Source: Agromyces sp. ISL-38 (GTDB lineage: Bacteria; Actinomycetota; Actinomycetes; Actinomycetales; Microbacteriaceae). From it: a stretch of 64,000 nt of DNA. The first letter of the stretch is position 1, and every line of letters starts with the position of its first letter. Below the pieces are notes generated by a model. That model saw only the letters and a list, made by a program, of their open reading frames with translations. It made no database searches and was not told the origin of the DNA. The stretch spans positions 47,678 to 111,677 of the forward strand of contig NZ_JAGGPF010000007.1 of NCBI RefSeq assembly GCF_018613935.1, read 5' to 3'. The position numbers and the translations under genes were made by a program. Of this stretch, positions 9,292 through 16,873 are shown piece by piece.

Positions 9292-9815
9292 TGCGCCTCG
9301 AGGTGCCGACCGCTGAAGACATGGAGACGTTCGGCCGTGAGCTCGGCGGCGTGCTCCGCACCGGCGACCTCGTCGTGCTCACCGGCCCGCTCGGGGCGGG
9401 CAAGACGACGCTCACACGCGGCATCGGCGCCGGCCTGGGCGTGCGAGGGCCGGTGCAGAGCCCCACGTTCGTGCTCGCCCGAACGCACCCGAGCCTCGTC
9501 GGCGGGCCGCCGCTCGTGCACGTCGACGCCTACCGGCTCGGCAGCGCCGCACAGCTCGACGACCTCGACCTCGACTTCGACCACGCGGTCGTCGTGGCGG
9601 AGTGGGGCGCGGGCCTCCTCGACGACGTGAGCGAGTCATGGCTCGAGATCACGATCGACCGGCCGACCGGCGCGAGTGCAGCGACGCCGACGCTCGACGA
9701 TGACGATGACGATGACGATGACGAGGATGAGCTCGAGGCCGACGAGCCGCGCACGCTGACGGTGACCGGCCACGGCCGCCGCTGGGCAGGCACTGCCTAT
9801 GTCGACGGGCCATAG
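9291..9815 (+). CDS. tsaE: tRNA t6A37 biosynthesis ATPase TsaE with acidic insert
   Basis: ATPase that works with TsaB and TsaD to make N6-threonylcarbamoyladenosine at tRNA position 37. 174 residues. The Walker A GPLGAGKTTLTRG is near residues 32-44, followed by VQSPTFVL, the HVDAYRL block and VVAEWGAG. Between the core and the last ~25 residues is a run of nine Asp and then DEDELEADEP, encoded by GACGAT repeats (9696-9725). This acidic low-complexity stretch is not part of the usual ~150-residue TsaE and looks like repeat expansion. tsaB begins 9 bases downstream. Confidence 0.95.
   Translation: MRLEVPTAEDMETFGRELGGVLRTGDLVVLTGPLGAGKTTLTRGIGAGLGVRGPVQSPTFVLARTHPSLVGGPPLVHVDAYRLGSAAQLDDLDLDFDHAVVVAEWGAGLLDDVSESWLEITIDRPTGASAATPTLDDDDDDDDDEDELEADEPRTLTVTGHGRRWAGTAYVDGP
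9696..9725 (+). repeat. GACGAT hexanucleotide tract inside tsaE
   Basis: Four perfect GACGAT units followed by GACGAG, in frame, encoding poly-Asp. A length-variable tract could change the protein but would not shift the frame. Confidence 0.85.
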
Positions 9816-9818
9816 GCT
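9813..9818 (+). promoter_or_regulatory. -10 box (TAGGCT) before tsaB
   Basis: TAGGCT, 6 bases, then ATG of tsaB. The box overlaps the last codons of tsaE and suggests an internal leaderless promoter within the operon. Confidence 0.55.
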
Positions 9819-9824
9819 GGATCC

Positions 9825-10445
9825 ATGCTCCTCGCCATCGACACCTCGACAGGCACGAGCGTCGCCGTCGTCGACCGCGACGGCGGCATTCTCGCCGAGG
9901 TCGGCACCGACGACTCCATGCGGCACGCCGAAGTCGTCGGCGGCTTCATCCGCGACGCGCTCGCCGAGGCGGGTGTGCCGCCGGGCCGGCTCTCCGGCGT
10001 CGCCGCAGGCATGGGCCCCGGGCCGTTCACCGGGCTTCGCGTCGGCATTGCGGCCGCGCACGCGTTCGCGCTCGGCATCGGCAGGCCGTTCATCCCGGTC
10101 GTCAGCCATGATGCCGTGGCATGGTCCTGGTATCACGCCGGCGGCACGGGCGGGCTGCAGGTCGTGACCGACGCGCGACGCCGCGAGTTCGCCGTGAGCG
10201 AGTACGACGGGCTCGACGCCGACGACCTGCCCGTGCGACTCACCGGGCCCGAGCTCGTGCCGCGCGACGCGGTGCCCGCTGCCCGCGGCATCCGCTTCGA
10301 CGCCCATCTCGTGCCGGCCGGCGCCATCGGCATGCTCGCCGAGCTCGCGTTCGCCGCCGGGCGCCTGCCGCTCGCGGCCGATGCGCCGTTGTATCTCAGG
10401 GCACCCGACGTCACGCCGTCCGCCCGGAAGCGAGTGCTGCGATGA
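9825..10445 (+). CDS. tsaB: tRNA t6A37 biosynthesis protein TsaB
   Basis: Inactive TsaD paralogue that scaffolds the TsaB-TsaD-TsaE complex. 206 residues. It starts MLLAIDTSTGTSVAVVD, the ASKHA-fold phosphate-binding strand, followed by HAEVVGGFI and the strongly conserved GMGPGPFTGLRVGIAAAHAFA. The C-terminal half is variable, as is usual. The stop overlaps the rimI start by 4 bases (ATGA). Confidence 0.94.
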   Translation: MLLAIDTSTGTSVAVVDRDGGILAEVGTDDSMRHAEVVGGFIRDALAEAGVPPGRLSGVAAGMGPGPFTGLRVGIAAAHAFALGIGRPFIPVVSHDAVAWSWYHAGGTGGLQVVTDARRREFAVSEYDGLDADDLPVRLTGPELVPRDAVPAARGIRFDAHLVPAGAIGMLAELAFAAGRLPLAADAPLYLRAPDVTPSARKRVLR

Positions 10446-11083
10446 GCGTGCTGATGCGCCGCGCGAAGGTTGAAGACCTTGACGCGATCATGCGACTCGA
10501 GCGCGCGACGTTCGTCACCGATGCCTGGCCCGAAGATGCGATGCGCCGAGAGCTCGAGAGCCCCCACGGCTACTACCTCGTCGCCGTCGACGACGCGCCG
10601 GCGCCCGTGCCCGAGACCGACGAGAGCGACGCGCCGGATGCCGCGGGCGCGACGATCGACGGAACCTCGGGTGGTTCGGCCCGGCCGGTGCGTCCGCCCG
10701 TCGGCCTGCTCGGATACGCGGGCCTGCTCGCCCCCGCCGGAAGCGGGCAAGGCGACATCCAGACCATCGCGGTGGCGCCCGCAGCGCGGGGCATGGGCCT
10801 CGGACGCGGCCTCATGCACGCGCTCATCACCCAGGCCCGGCGCCGTCACGTCGCCGAGCTGTTCCTCGAGGTGCGTGCCGACAACGCGATCGCGCGGGCG
10901 CTCTACGACTCGCTCGGATTCCGGCAGATCGGCGTGCGGCGCGGCTACTACCAGCCCGACGGGGTCGACGCGATCACGATGCGACTCGAGGTGCCGGCCG
11001 CAGTGACGCGGCCCGCGGCATCCGGTGCCCACGCAGCGCTCGGGATCCAGCCGCGCCGCGCCGACGCAGGGGAAGCGCGATGA
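10442..11083 (+). CDS. rimI: Ribosomal-protein-alanine N-acetyltransferase RimI (GNAT)
   Basis: GNAT acetyltransferase; RimI acetylates the N-terminus of ribosomal protein S18 in E. coli. 213 residues, longer than the ~150 of E. coli. The GNAT core has [20 protein letters not shown] at the start, the acetyl-CoA loop [17 protein letters not shown] and the late motif [20 protein letters not shown]. An insert rich in Asp, Ala and Pro separates the first and second strands (residues ~55-88), and a ~28-residue Ala-rich tail follows the core. It lies between tsaB and tsaD with 4-base overlaps, its classic actinobacterial place. The exact substrate here is inferred. Confidence 0.9.
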   Translation: MSVLMRRAKVEDLDAIMRLERATFVTDAWPEDAMRRELESPHGYYLVAVDDAPAPVPETDESDAPDAAGATIDGTSGGSARPVRPPVGLLGYAGLLAPAGSGQGDIQTIAVAPAARGMGLGRGLMHALITQARRRHVAELFLEVRADNAIARALYDSLGFRQIGVRRGYYQPDGVDAITMRLEVPAAVTRPAASGAHAALGIQPRRADAGEAR

Positions 11084-12132
11084 ACCGCAGCCGGCCCCTC
11101 GTGCTCGGCATCGAGACCTCGTGCGACGAGACGGGCGTGGGCATCGTGCGCGGCACGACCCTGCTCGCGAACGCCATCGCCTCGTCCATGGAGGAGCACG
11201 CGCGCTACGGCGGCGTCGTGCCCGAGGTCGCCGCGCGGGCGCACCTCGAAGCGCTCGGCCCGGCGATCGGCACCGCGCTCGACGAGGCTGGCGTCGCGCT
11301 CGGCGAGCTCGATGCGATCGCCGTCACCAACGGCCCGGGCCTCGCGGGCGCCCTCATGGTCGGCGTGGGAGCAGCGAAAGCCCTCGCCCTCTCGCTCGAC
11401 GTGCCGATCTACGCCGTGAACCACCTCGTCGGCCACGTCGGCGCCGACCTGCTCGACGACGAGGCGCCGCTCGAGACCCCGACGATCGCGCTGCTCGTCT
11501 CGGGCGGTCACACCTCGCTGCTGCTCGTGCGCGACCTCGTCTCCGACGTCGAGTTGCTCGGCGAGACGATCGACGATGCTGCGGGTGAGGCGTTCGACAA
11601 GGTCGCGCGCGTGCTCGGCCTGCCGTATCCCGGCGGACCCGAGATCGACCGGGCCGCGATCGGCGGCGACCCGGCGGCGATCCGGTTCCCGCGCGGGCTC
11701 ACGCACCCGAAAGACCTCGCCGCGCATCGCTACGACTTCAGCTTCTCGGGGTTGAAGACCGCCGTCGCGCGCTGGGTCGAACAGCGTGAGGCGGCCGGCG
11801 AGCCCGTGCCGCTCGAAGACGTCGCCGCGAGCTTTCGCGAAGCCGTCGTCGACGTGCTCGTCGGCAAGGCCGTCGCCGCGTGCGCCGACCTCGGAGTGCC
11901 CCGGCTCCTGCTCGGAGGCGGCGTCGTCGCCAACGCCCGGCTCCGCGAGGTGGCCGAAGCGCGAGCGGATGCCGCGGGCATCGCACTGCGCGTGCCGCCC
12001 CTCTCGCTCTGCACCGACAACGGCGCCATGATCGCAGCGCTCGGCGCCCAACTCGTGATGGCAGGCCACGCCCCGTCTGAGCTCGGTTTCGGCGCGGATT
12101 CGACGCTGCCCGTCACCGAAATCCAAGCGTGA
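11080..12132 (+). CDS. tsaD: tRNA N6-adenosine threonylcarbamoyltransferase TsaD
   Basis: Transfers the threonylcarbamoyl group from its AMP adduct to A37 of ANN-decoding tRNAs. 350 residues. It starts with [16 protein letters not shown]. The metal-binding pair is HLVGH in [37 protein letters not shown], the [19 protein letters not shown] loop and the late [12 protein letters not shown] are conserved. The start overlaps rimI by 4 bases. This gene ends the acpS-tsaD run; 138 bases follow before the next start. Confidence 0.96.
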   Translation: MNRSRPLVLGIETSCDETGVGIVRGTTLLANAIASSMEEHARYGGVVPEVAARAHLEALGPAIGTALDEAGVALGELDAIAVTNGPGLAGALMVGVGAAKALALSLDVPIYAVNHLVGHVGADLLDDEAPLETPTIALLVSGGHTSLLLVRDLVSDVELLGETIDDAAGEAFDKVARVLGLPYPGGPEIDRAAIGGDPAAIRFPRGLTHPKDLAAHRYDFSFSGLKTAVARWVEQREAAGEPVPLEDVAASFREAVVDVLVGKAVAACADLGVPRLLLGGGVVANARLREVAEARADAAGIALRVPPLSLCTDNGAMIAALGAQLVMAGHAPSELGFGADSTLPVTEIQA

Positions 12133-12270
12133 CCGTGCCGAGTGCGATCCTGTGCATCATGCGGGCGCCACGATAGTGTGAACTCGAAGACGCCGGATTC
12201 GCCAGTCGGCACCGGCTCTGTGCGTGCGCCACAGACGGCGTGCGCTGACCACAGCATTGAGGGGACCATC

Positions 12271-12672
12271 GTGACCGATCCGAACACTCCCGAGCCCGGA
12301 GCACCGGTGCCGCCCGTGCCGCCGGCCACACCTCCCGCGCCCGGATACAGCGCGCCGCCACCGGCCGCTCCGGCCTACGGCCAGGCCGATTCCGCCTACG
12401 GCCAGCCCGCCACCGGCAAGACCAACACGCTCGCGATCGTCTCCCTCGTGGCATCCCTCGTCGGTTTCGCGACGGGCGTCGGATTCATCGCGGGCATCAT
12501 CTGCGGACACATCTCACTCGGCCAGATCAAGAAGACCGGCGAGCAGGGCCGCGGCCTCGCGCTCGCCGGCGTCATCATCGGCTACATCGGCATCGTGCTC
12601 TCGATCATCGTCGTCATCGTCGTGATCGCCGGGCTCGCCGCCCTCTACTCCACCGGTGTCACGTCGTATTGA
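12271..12672 (+). CDS. DUF4190-type small membrane protein 1
   Basis: 133 residues from GTG 12271, with GAGGGGA upstream as Shine-Dalgarno. The N-terminal ~50 residues are Pro/Ala/Tyr-rich (repeated AYGQ units) and probably disordered in the cytoplasm. Two hydrophobic helices follow (~56-80 and ~98-125) flanking the short loop GHISLGQIKKTGEQGRGLAL, which is the DUF4190 hallmark. Function is unknown. It is the first of three consecutive genes of the same general design on this strand, with gaps of 42 and 10 bases, so probably one operon. Confidence 0.8.
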   Translation: MTDPNTPEPGAPVPPVPPATPPAPGYSAPPPAAPAYGQADSAYGQPATGKTNTLAIVSLVASLVGFATGVGFIAGIICGHISLGQIKKTGEQGRGLALAGVIIGYIGIVLSIIVVIVVIAGLAALYSTGVTSY

Positions 12673-12714
12673 GCGCGTGCCAGCAGAACACGACCACGAA
12701 GAAGGGCGAATGCC

Positions 12715-13368
12715 ATGAGTGATCCGAAAAACCCCGAAGACGTTCCCGAGGTGCCGGGAACGCCTGAGGTGCCCGAGGTGCCGGCCGCGCCCGAGTCGCC
12801 GGTCTCGGCTGCCGATGCCGACGCGGCTGAGCCGCTCGCGAGCGGGCCCGAGGTGCCCGAGGTGCCGTCTGCTCCCGAGCCGCCTGCAGCGCCTGAGCCG
12901 CCCGCACCGCCCGCACCTCCGGCTCCGCCGGAGCCGCCGAGCTACGGTTCCGCCACCCCGCCGCCTCCGCCGCCCGCGGCCCCCGGCTACGGGATGCCGT
13001 CCGATCAGCCCGCAGGCGCTGCATACGGCGCACCGGCGCAGCCCGGCTATGCGGCGCCCGCCTACGGCACCACGCCCAGCAAGCCCACACCGGTGTACAG
13101 CCTCATCTCGCTGATCGCCGGCATCATCGGCCTCGTGGGCTTCTTCGTGGTCTTCATCCCGTTCGTCGGCGGCATCATGCAGCTGTTCATCCCGGCGGCT
13201 GCCGTCGTGCTCGGTTTCATCGGCAAGAGGAAGGAACCGGCGGCCAAGGGCATGTGGCTCACCGGCATCATCCTCGGCTTCGTCGGAATCGCCATCGGCC
13301 TGCTTTCACTGCTCCTGTGGGCCATCGCCTTCGCGAGCATCGGAACGATGGACGGCTACACGTACTGA
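12715..13368 (+). CDS. DUF4190-type membrane protein 2 with long Pro-rich N-terminus
   Basis: 217 residues. The first ~120 are built of Pro-Glu-Val and Pro-Ala-Pro repeats and then a Gly/Tyr/Ala-rich stretch (PGYAAPAYGTTPS). Two or three helices follow (~125-148, ~150-168, ~182-212), with GFIGKRKEPAAKGMWLTG between them in the position of the DUF4190 loop. The Shine-Dalgarno is GAAGGGCGA, 5 bases before ATG. The architecture matches its upstream neighbour, suggesting duplication and divergence. Function is unknown; similar proteins often sit near cell-envelope genes. Confidence 0.75.
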   Translation: MSDPKNPEDVPEVPGTPEVPEVPAAPESPVSAADADAAEPLASGPEVPEVPSAPEPPAAPEPPAPPAPPAPPEPPSYGSATPPPPPPAAPGYGMPSDQPAGAAYGAPAQPGYAAPAYGTTPSKPTPVYSLISLIAGIIGLVGFFVVFIPFVGGIMQLFIPAAAVVLGFIGKRKEPAAKGMWLTGIILGFVGIAIGLLSLLLWAIAFASIGTMDGYTY

Positions 13369-13378
13369 TGAGGCACTC

Positions 13379-13855
13379 ATGACCGAGCGTGAGGGGGTTT
13401 CGCCTGAGGGCGGGACCCCCGATCGCTTCGAACCGGAAGATCCGCTCGCGCCGTTCCAGCCGGCCGAGCCGACCTTCCGCGTCGACCCGACCGTGCGCGA
13501 GTTCGAGGTGCCGTTCGACACCGGGCAGCTGCGCTCGCTCTCGACCGGCCAGCTCCTCGTCGTGCATCGGCCCGGGGGCGACGAGGCCGATGCCGTCGAG
13601 GAGCAGACCCAGCGCCGGGTGTACAGCTGGGTCGCCGCCGTCGCCGGCACGATGGGCGCCATCGCATCGCTCTTCGTGGGTTGGATGCTGCCGCTGTCCA
13701 TCGCCGCGATCGTCTTCGGCGTGCTGGGCCTGCGCCGAGAGGAGGAGGGCCGCACCCTCGCCTTCGTGGGCATCGGCACCGGCCTCGCGGGACTCGTGTT
13801 CTCGGCGGTGTGGATCGGCTACTACGCGATCGTGTTCGGCGCACTGCCCGCTTGA
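13379..13855 (+). CDS. Small membrane protein 3, DUF4190-like
   Basis: 158 residues. An acidic N-terminal half (~85 residues, with FEVPFDTGQLRSLSTGQLLVVH) precedes a two- to three-helix C-terminal half (~82-108 and ~122-155) with the loop GLRREEEGRTLAFVGIGTG, resembling the DUF4190 connector. It starts 10 bases after the previous stop. It is probably the last gene of a three-gene envelope-protein operon. I cannot assign a function. Confidence 0.7.
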   Translation: MTEREGVSPEGGTPDRFEPEDPLAPFQPAEPTFRVDPTVREFEVPFDTGQLRSLSTGQLLVVHRPGGDEADAVEEQTQRRVYSWVAAVAGTMGAIASLFVGWMLPLSIAAIVFGVLGLRREEEGRTLAFVGIGTGLAGLVFSAVWIGYYAIVFGALPA

Positions 13856-13875
13856 GCCACCCACGCGCTTGCCGG

Positions 13876-13940
13876 AAGAGGCGCCAGAGGCGCCAGAGCC
13901 GCCGCCAGCGCCGGCAGAAGTCGCCAGCGTCGCTAGAGTC
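13876..13940 (+). repeat. GCGCCAGAG-like low-complexity spacer
   Basis: The 77-base gap between two convergent genes is made of imperfect repeats of gcgccagag/gccgccag. No clear terminator stem was found in it. Confidence 0.5.
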
Positions 13941-15120
13941 GCTCCACGAGCAGCGCGACGTGCCGGCCGAGCTCGCGGGTGAGCACGATCGTCGCCGACT
14001 CGTCGCCGCGCAGCTTCAGCCGCGTGCGGAGCGCCGCCGGGTCGACGTCGATCCCGCGCTTCTTGATCTCGAGCGTGCCGACGTGCCGCGCCTGTAGTGC
14101 CTGCCGCAACTGCCGCTCGTCGGCGGGAAGCCGTTCGAGCACCCGGAACCCTCGCGCGAAGGGCGAGTCGAACGGCGCGTCTGCCGTGAGGTAGGCGATG
14201 CCGGCACTCGCCATCCATGCGCCGTTCGCGCGGGCGAGGTCGCCGATCAGGCGCGCACGGATGACGGAGCCGTCGGGTTCGTAGAGGTAGTCGCCGATCG
14301 GGCCGGTCGGAGCATCCTCGCTGTCGGCCGGAGCCGTGAGCTCATGGGCGGCATCGCCGCGGATCACGAGCGCCGCGCGGCGGATGCCCGGGCGCGCCAG
14401 CTGGCCGAGCCACACGCCGAGCTCCACCACGTCGCCGTCGAGCGACACCCACTGCGCCTCGGCTTCGGCCGGGATGACGTCGCGGTCGGTGCCCGGGCCG
14501 AGCTTGACGCCCACCGGCATCCGCGCGGCGAGGCCGAACGCGAAATCGAGCGAGGGGGAGTAGTCGGCGGCATCCGAGATGCGTCGCGTCGTGCCTCCGG
14601 TCGTGGTCCGGCGTGCCGGATCGAGCCAGGCGCCGCCGATGCCGCCGAGCGGCACGTCTTCGGCGCGCGCGTGCAGCACCTGTACCCGCGAGAAGGGCGT
14701 GAGGTTGTACGCGGCGATCGCGGCGGTGACCTCGTCGGCTTCGGCGGCCGTCACCTCGAGATCGATCGCGGCCATCGCGAGCGCGTCGCCGCCGATGCCG
14801 CAGCCGAGGTCGGCCACGTGCGTGATGCCGGCGCGTGAGAAGCGGCCGGCGTGCAGGGCGGCGACCCTGAGCCGCGTCGCCTGCTCGAGGCCGGTCTCGG
14901 TGAAGAGCATGCGCGAGGCGAACTCGCCGAACTTCGCACGGGCCTTCGCGCGCAGCTTCGACTGGCTGAGCACGGTGGCGACGAGACCGGACGGATGCCC
15001 CTCGCGGCGCAGCCGCGCGACCGTCTTCACGATGTCGGCCTTCGAGTCCCAGGCGGGCAGGCCGTCGAGGAGCCTGAGGCCCTCTGGCGAGAGCAGTTCG
15101 ACGAGCTCGGCGCGATCCAC
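13933..15120 (-). CDS. THUMP-like domain class I SAM-dependent methyltransferase
   Basis: 395 residues from GTG 15120. The SAM-binding motif I is VADLGCGIGGDALAMA at ~102-117, followed by VTAAEADEVTAAIAAYNL (motif II region) and AWLDPARRT in the position of the catalytic-loop strand. The last ~85 residues (GTLEIKKRGIDVDPAALR...) match the THUMP-like C-terminal domain often fused to such enzymes in actinobacteria, which suggests an RNA substrate; the actual target is unknown. The start is supported by a TAGCGT -10 box exactly 6 bases upstream. It is divergent from groES and convergent with the DUF4190 genes. Confidence 0.85.
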   Translation of the reverse strand: MDRAELVELLSPEGLRLLDGLPAWDSKADIVKTVARLRREGHPSGLVATVLSQSKLRAKARAKFGEFASRMLFTETGLEQATRLRVAALHAGRFSRAGITHVADLGCGIGGDALAMAAIDLEVTAAEADEVTAAIAAYNLTPFSRVQVLHARAEDVPLGGIGGAWLDPARRTTTGGTTRRISDAADYSPSLDFAFGLAARMPVGVKLGPGTDRDVIPAEAEAQWVSLDGDVVELGVWLGQLARPGIRRAALVIRGDAAHELTAPADSEDAPTGPIGDYLYEPDGSVIRARLIGDLARANGAWMASAGIAYLTADAPFDSPFARGFRVLERLPADERQLRQALQARHVGTLEIKKRGIDVDPAALRTRLKLRGDESATIVLTRELGRHVALLVERL

Positions 15121-15126
15121 CCGGCC

Positions 15127-15132
15127 ACGCTA
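15127..15132 (-). promoter_or_regulatory. -10 box (TAGCGT) of a leaderless methyltransferase transcript
   Basis: On the minus strand, TAGCGT, 6 bases, then the GTG start. Confidence 0.6.
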
Positions 15133-15150
15133 GCACCCACATCCGTGCGC

Positions 15151-15175
15151 TGGCACTCGCGTTGCATGAGTGCCA
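15151..15175. promoter_or_regulatory. Upstream CIRCE-like HrcA operator
   Basis: TGGCACTC, 9 bases, GAGTGCCA: a perfect 8-base inverted repeat matching the CIRCE core GCACTC-N9-GAGTGC. It overlaps the -35 box of the groES promoter. Confidence 0.8.
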
Positions 15176-15190
15176 AATCCTGCCTAGACT
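15162..15190 (+). promoter_or_regulatory. groES promoter
   Basis: TTGCAT (-35, 15162-15167), 17 bases, TAGACT (-10, 15185-15190). It is bracketed by two CIRCE elements, one over -35 and one at the predicted start of transcription. Confidence 0.75.
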
Positions 15191-15194
15191 CGTC

Positions 15195-15221
15195 TTAGCA
15201 CTCTCGCTTTGAGGGTGCTAA
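15195..15221. promoter_or_regulatory. CIRCE operator (HrcA site) of groES
   Basis: TTAGCACTC, 9 bases, GGGTGCTAA: it differs from the CIRCE consensus at one base (GGG instead of GAG). It lies just after the -10 box, over the likely +1. Confidence 0.92.
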
Positions 15222-15249
15222 ACAGTCTTCGTCAAGAAAGAGGTCAAAC

Positions 15250-15546
15250 GTGTCGGTTTCCATCAAGCCGCTCGAGGATCGCATCGTCATCAAGCAGGTC
15301 GACGCCGAGCAGACCACCGCGTCAGGTCTCGTCATCCCCGACACTGCCAAGGAGAAGCCCCAAGAGGGCGAGGTCGTGGCCGTGGGCCCCGGTCGCATCG
15401 ATGACAACGGCAATCGCATCCCGCTCGACGTCGCAGTCGGCGACAAGGTGATCTACTCCAAGTACGGCGGCACCGAGGTCAAGTTCGGCGGCGACGACCT
15501 GCTCGTGCTCTCGGCCCGCGACGTGCTCGCGGTCGTCGTTCGCTAG
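15250..15546 (+). CDS. groES: Co-chaperonin GroES
   Basis: Seven-subunit lid of the GroEL folding chamber. 98 residues, typical length. [36 protein letters not shown] (mobile loop and roof) and [26 protein letters not shown] are all as expected. The GTG start at 15250 follows AGAAAGAGG. No groEL follows; a strong terminator lies 16 bases after the stop, so groES is monocistronic here and groEL must be elsewhere, as is common in actinobacteria. It is regulated by HrcA through two CIRCE sites. Confidence 0.97.
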   Translation: MSVSIKPLEDRIVIKQVDAEQTTASGLVIPDTAKEKPQEGEVVAVGPGRIDDNGNRIPLDVAVGDKVIYSKYGGTEVKFGGDDLLVLSARDVLAVVVR

Positions 15547-15562
15547 GCGACACGATTCGTTC

Positions 15563-15600
15563 GAGGCCCGGATGCCCCTGCGGCATCCGGGCCTCTTCGT
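15563..15600 (+). terminator. Rho-independent terminator after groES
   Basis: Perfect 14-bp stem (15563-15576 with 15582-15595), 5-base loop, followed by TTCGT. The stem is partly built from the CGGATGC/GCATCCG word that is abundant in the window. Confidence 0.85.
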
Positions 15601-15631
15601 ATGCCGGGCCGCGGATGCCTGCAGCCCGGCG

Positions 15632-15637
15632 TAGTCT
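15632..15637 (+). promoter_or_regulatory. -10 box (TAGTCT) of rarD
   Basis: TAGTCT, 6 bases, then GTG 15644. This spacing is used to choose the downstream GTG over the one at 15638. Confidence 0.55.
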
Positions 15638-15643
15638 GTGCTG

Positions 15644-16600
15644 GTGTCAACCCGTTCCGACGTCTCGGCCCGTGCGAACCTCACGCCCGCATCGGGCGTG
15701 AGCCGCTCCGGACTCGTCTTCGCGGTCAGCGCCTACGGGCTCTGGGGCTTCCTCCCCGTCTACTTCATCGCGCTCGCACCCACGGGCCCCTTCGAGGTCG
15801 TCGGATGGCGCGTGCTGCTCTCGCTCGTGTTCTGTGCCCTGCTCATCACGGTCATGCGCGCCTGGCGACCGTTCGTCACGATCCTGCGCGATCGCCGCGC
15901 GGTGCTCACGATGGCCATCGCGGGCGTGCTCATCTTCGTCAACTGGCAGACCTATGTCTACGCCACCCTGAGCGGACAGGTCGTCGAGGCCGCGCTCGGC
16001 TACTTCATCAATCCGATCGTCACGGTCTTCCTCGGCGTGCTCGTCTTGCGCGAGCGCCTCAATGTGACGCAGTGGGTGGCCGTCGGCATCAGCATCGTCG
16101 CCGTCGTCGTGCTCGCCTTCGGCTACGGGCAGCTGCCGTGGATCGCACTCGTGCTCGCGTTCTCGTTCGGCTTCTACGGCCTCATCAAGAAGCGCGTCGG
16201 GCCCAAGGTCGACGCGGTCTCGGGACTCACCCTCGAGACCGCCTGGCTCGCGCCGCTCGCCGTCGTGCAGCTCGTGTTCGTGTCGATGACCACCGGGCTC
16301 ACGATCGGCACGGTGAGCGGCTGGCACACGGCGCTGCTGCTGCTCGCCGGAGCCATCACGGCGGTGCCGCTGCTCCTGTTCGCGGCGGCGGCGCGCCGGC
16401 TGCCGCTCATCTACATGGGGTTCATCCAGTACTTCGCGCCGTTCATCCAGTTCGTCGTCGGCGTCGCCGTGCTGCACGAGCCGATGCCGCTCGAACGGTG
16501 GATCGGATTCGCCCTCGTGTGGGTCGCCCTCGCCGTGCTCACGTTCGACCTCGTGAGGGGCGTCCGTGCCTCGCGACGTGTTCCCGCGGAGCCGATCTGA
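15644..16600 (+). CDS. rarD: RarD/EamA family drug-metabolite transporter
   Basis: Integral membrane transporter of the drug/metabolite superfamily with about ten helices. 318 residues from GTG 15644; GTG 15638 is possible but would place the start inside the predicted +1 region. The RarD signature is visible: FAVSAYGLWGFLPVYFIAL near the start, the GWRVLLSLVF segment, NWQTYVYA, ALGYFINPIVTVFLGV and, late, IYMGFIQYFAPFIQF. The substrate is unknown; the family name comes from a chloramphenicol-related phenotype in Pseudomonas. It stands alone between the groES terminator and livK. Confidence 0.9.
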   Translation: MSTRSDVSARANLTPASGVSRSGLVFAVSAYGLWGFLPVYFIALAPTGPFEVVGWRVLLSLVFCALLITVMRAWRPFVTILRDRRAVLTMAIAGVLIFVNWQTYVYATLSGQVVEAALGYFINPIVTVFLGVLVLRERLNVTQWVAVGISIVAVVVLAFGYGQLPWIALVLAFSFGFYGLIKKRVGPKVDAVSGLTLETAWLAPLAVVQLVFVSMTTGLTIGTVSGWHTALLLLAGAITAVPLLLFAAAARRLPLIYMGFIQYFAPFIQFVVGVAVLHEPMPLERWIGFALVWVALAVLTFDLVRGVRASRRVPAEPI

Positions 16601-16784
16601 GACCTGGAGTCGGGCTACTGGAGGCTCGAAACCGAGGTCTGAGAAGGGGCCCGGGCGACGGATGCCTCGACGCGCATTCTGCGCGCGCAGTACGCGTTGC
16701 ACGCCGATTCCGTGCGCTTTCGACGGGCAAGGTGTCGGCGAGATAACGATTCAGGCGGTGTTACACGGTTGTGACCGCGGTGAC

Positions 16785-16813
16785 TTGTTTCCGCCATGGG
16801 GGCGCAATACTGT
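16785..16813 (+). promoter_or_regulatory. Promoter of the livK-like lipoprotein gene
   Basis: TTGTTT (-35), 17-base spacer, TACTGT (-10). It would give a leader of about 55 bases ending in AAGGAG before the ATG. Confidence 0.5.
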
Positions 16814-16873
16814 CAAACAACGGCGTCATCAGACGCTGCTTTGTGTACCAATCCTTCAGTCCCAAGGAGCAAC

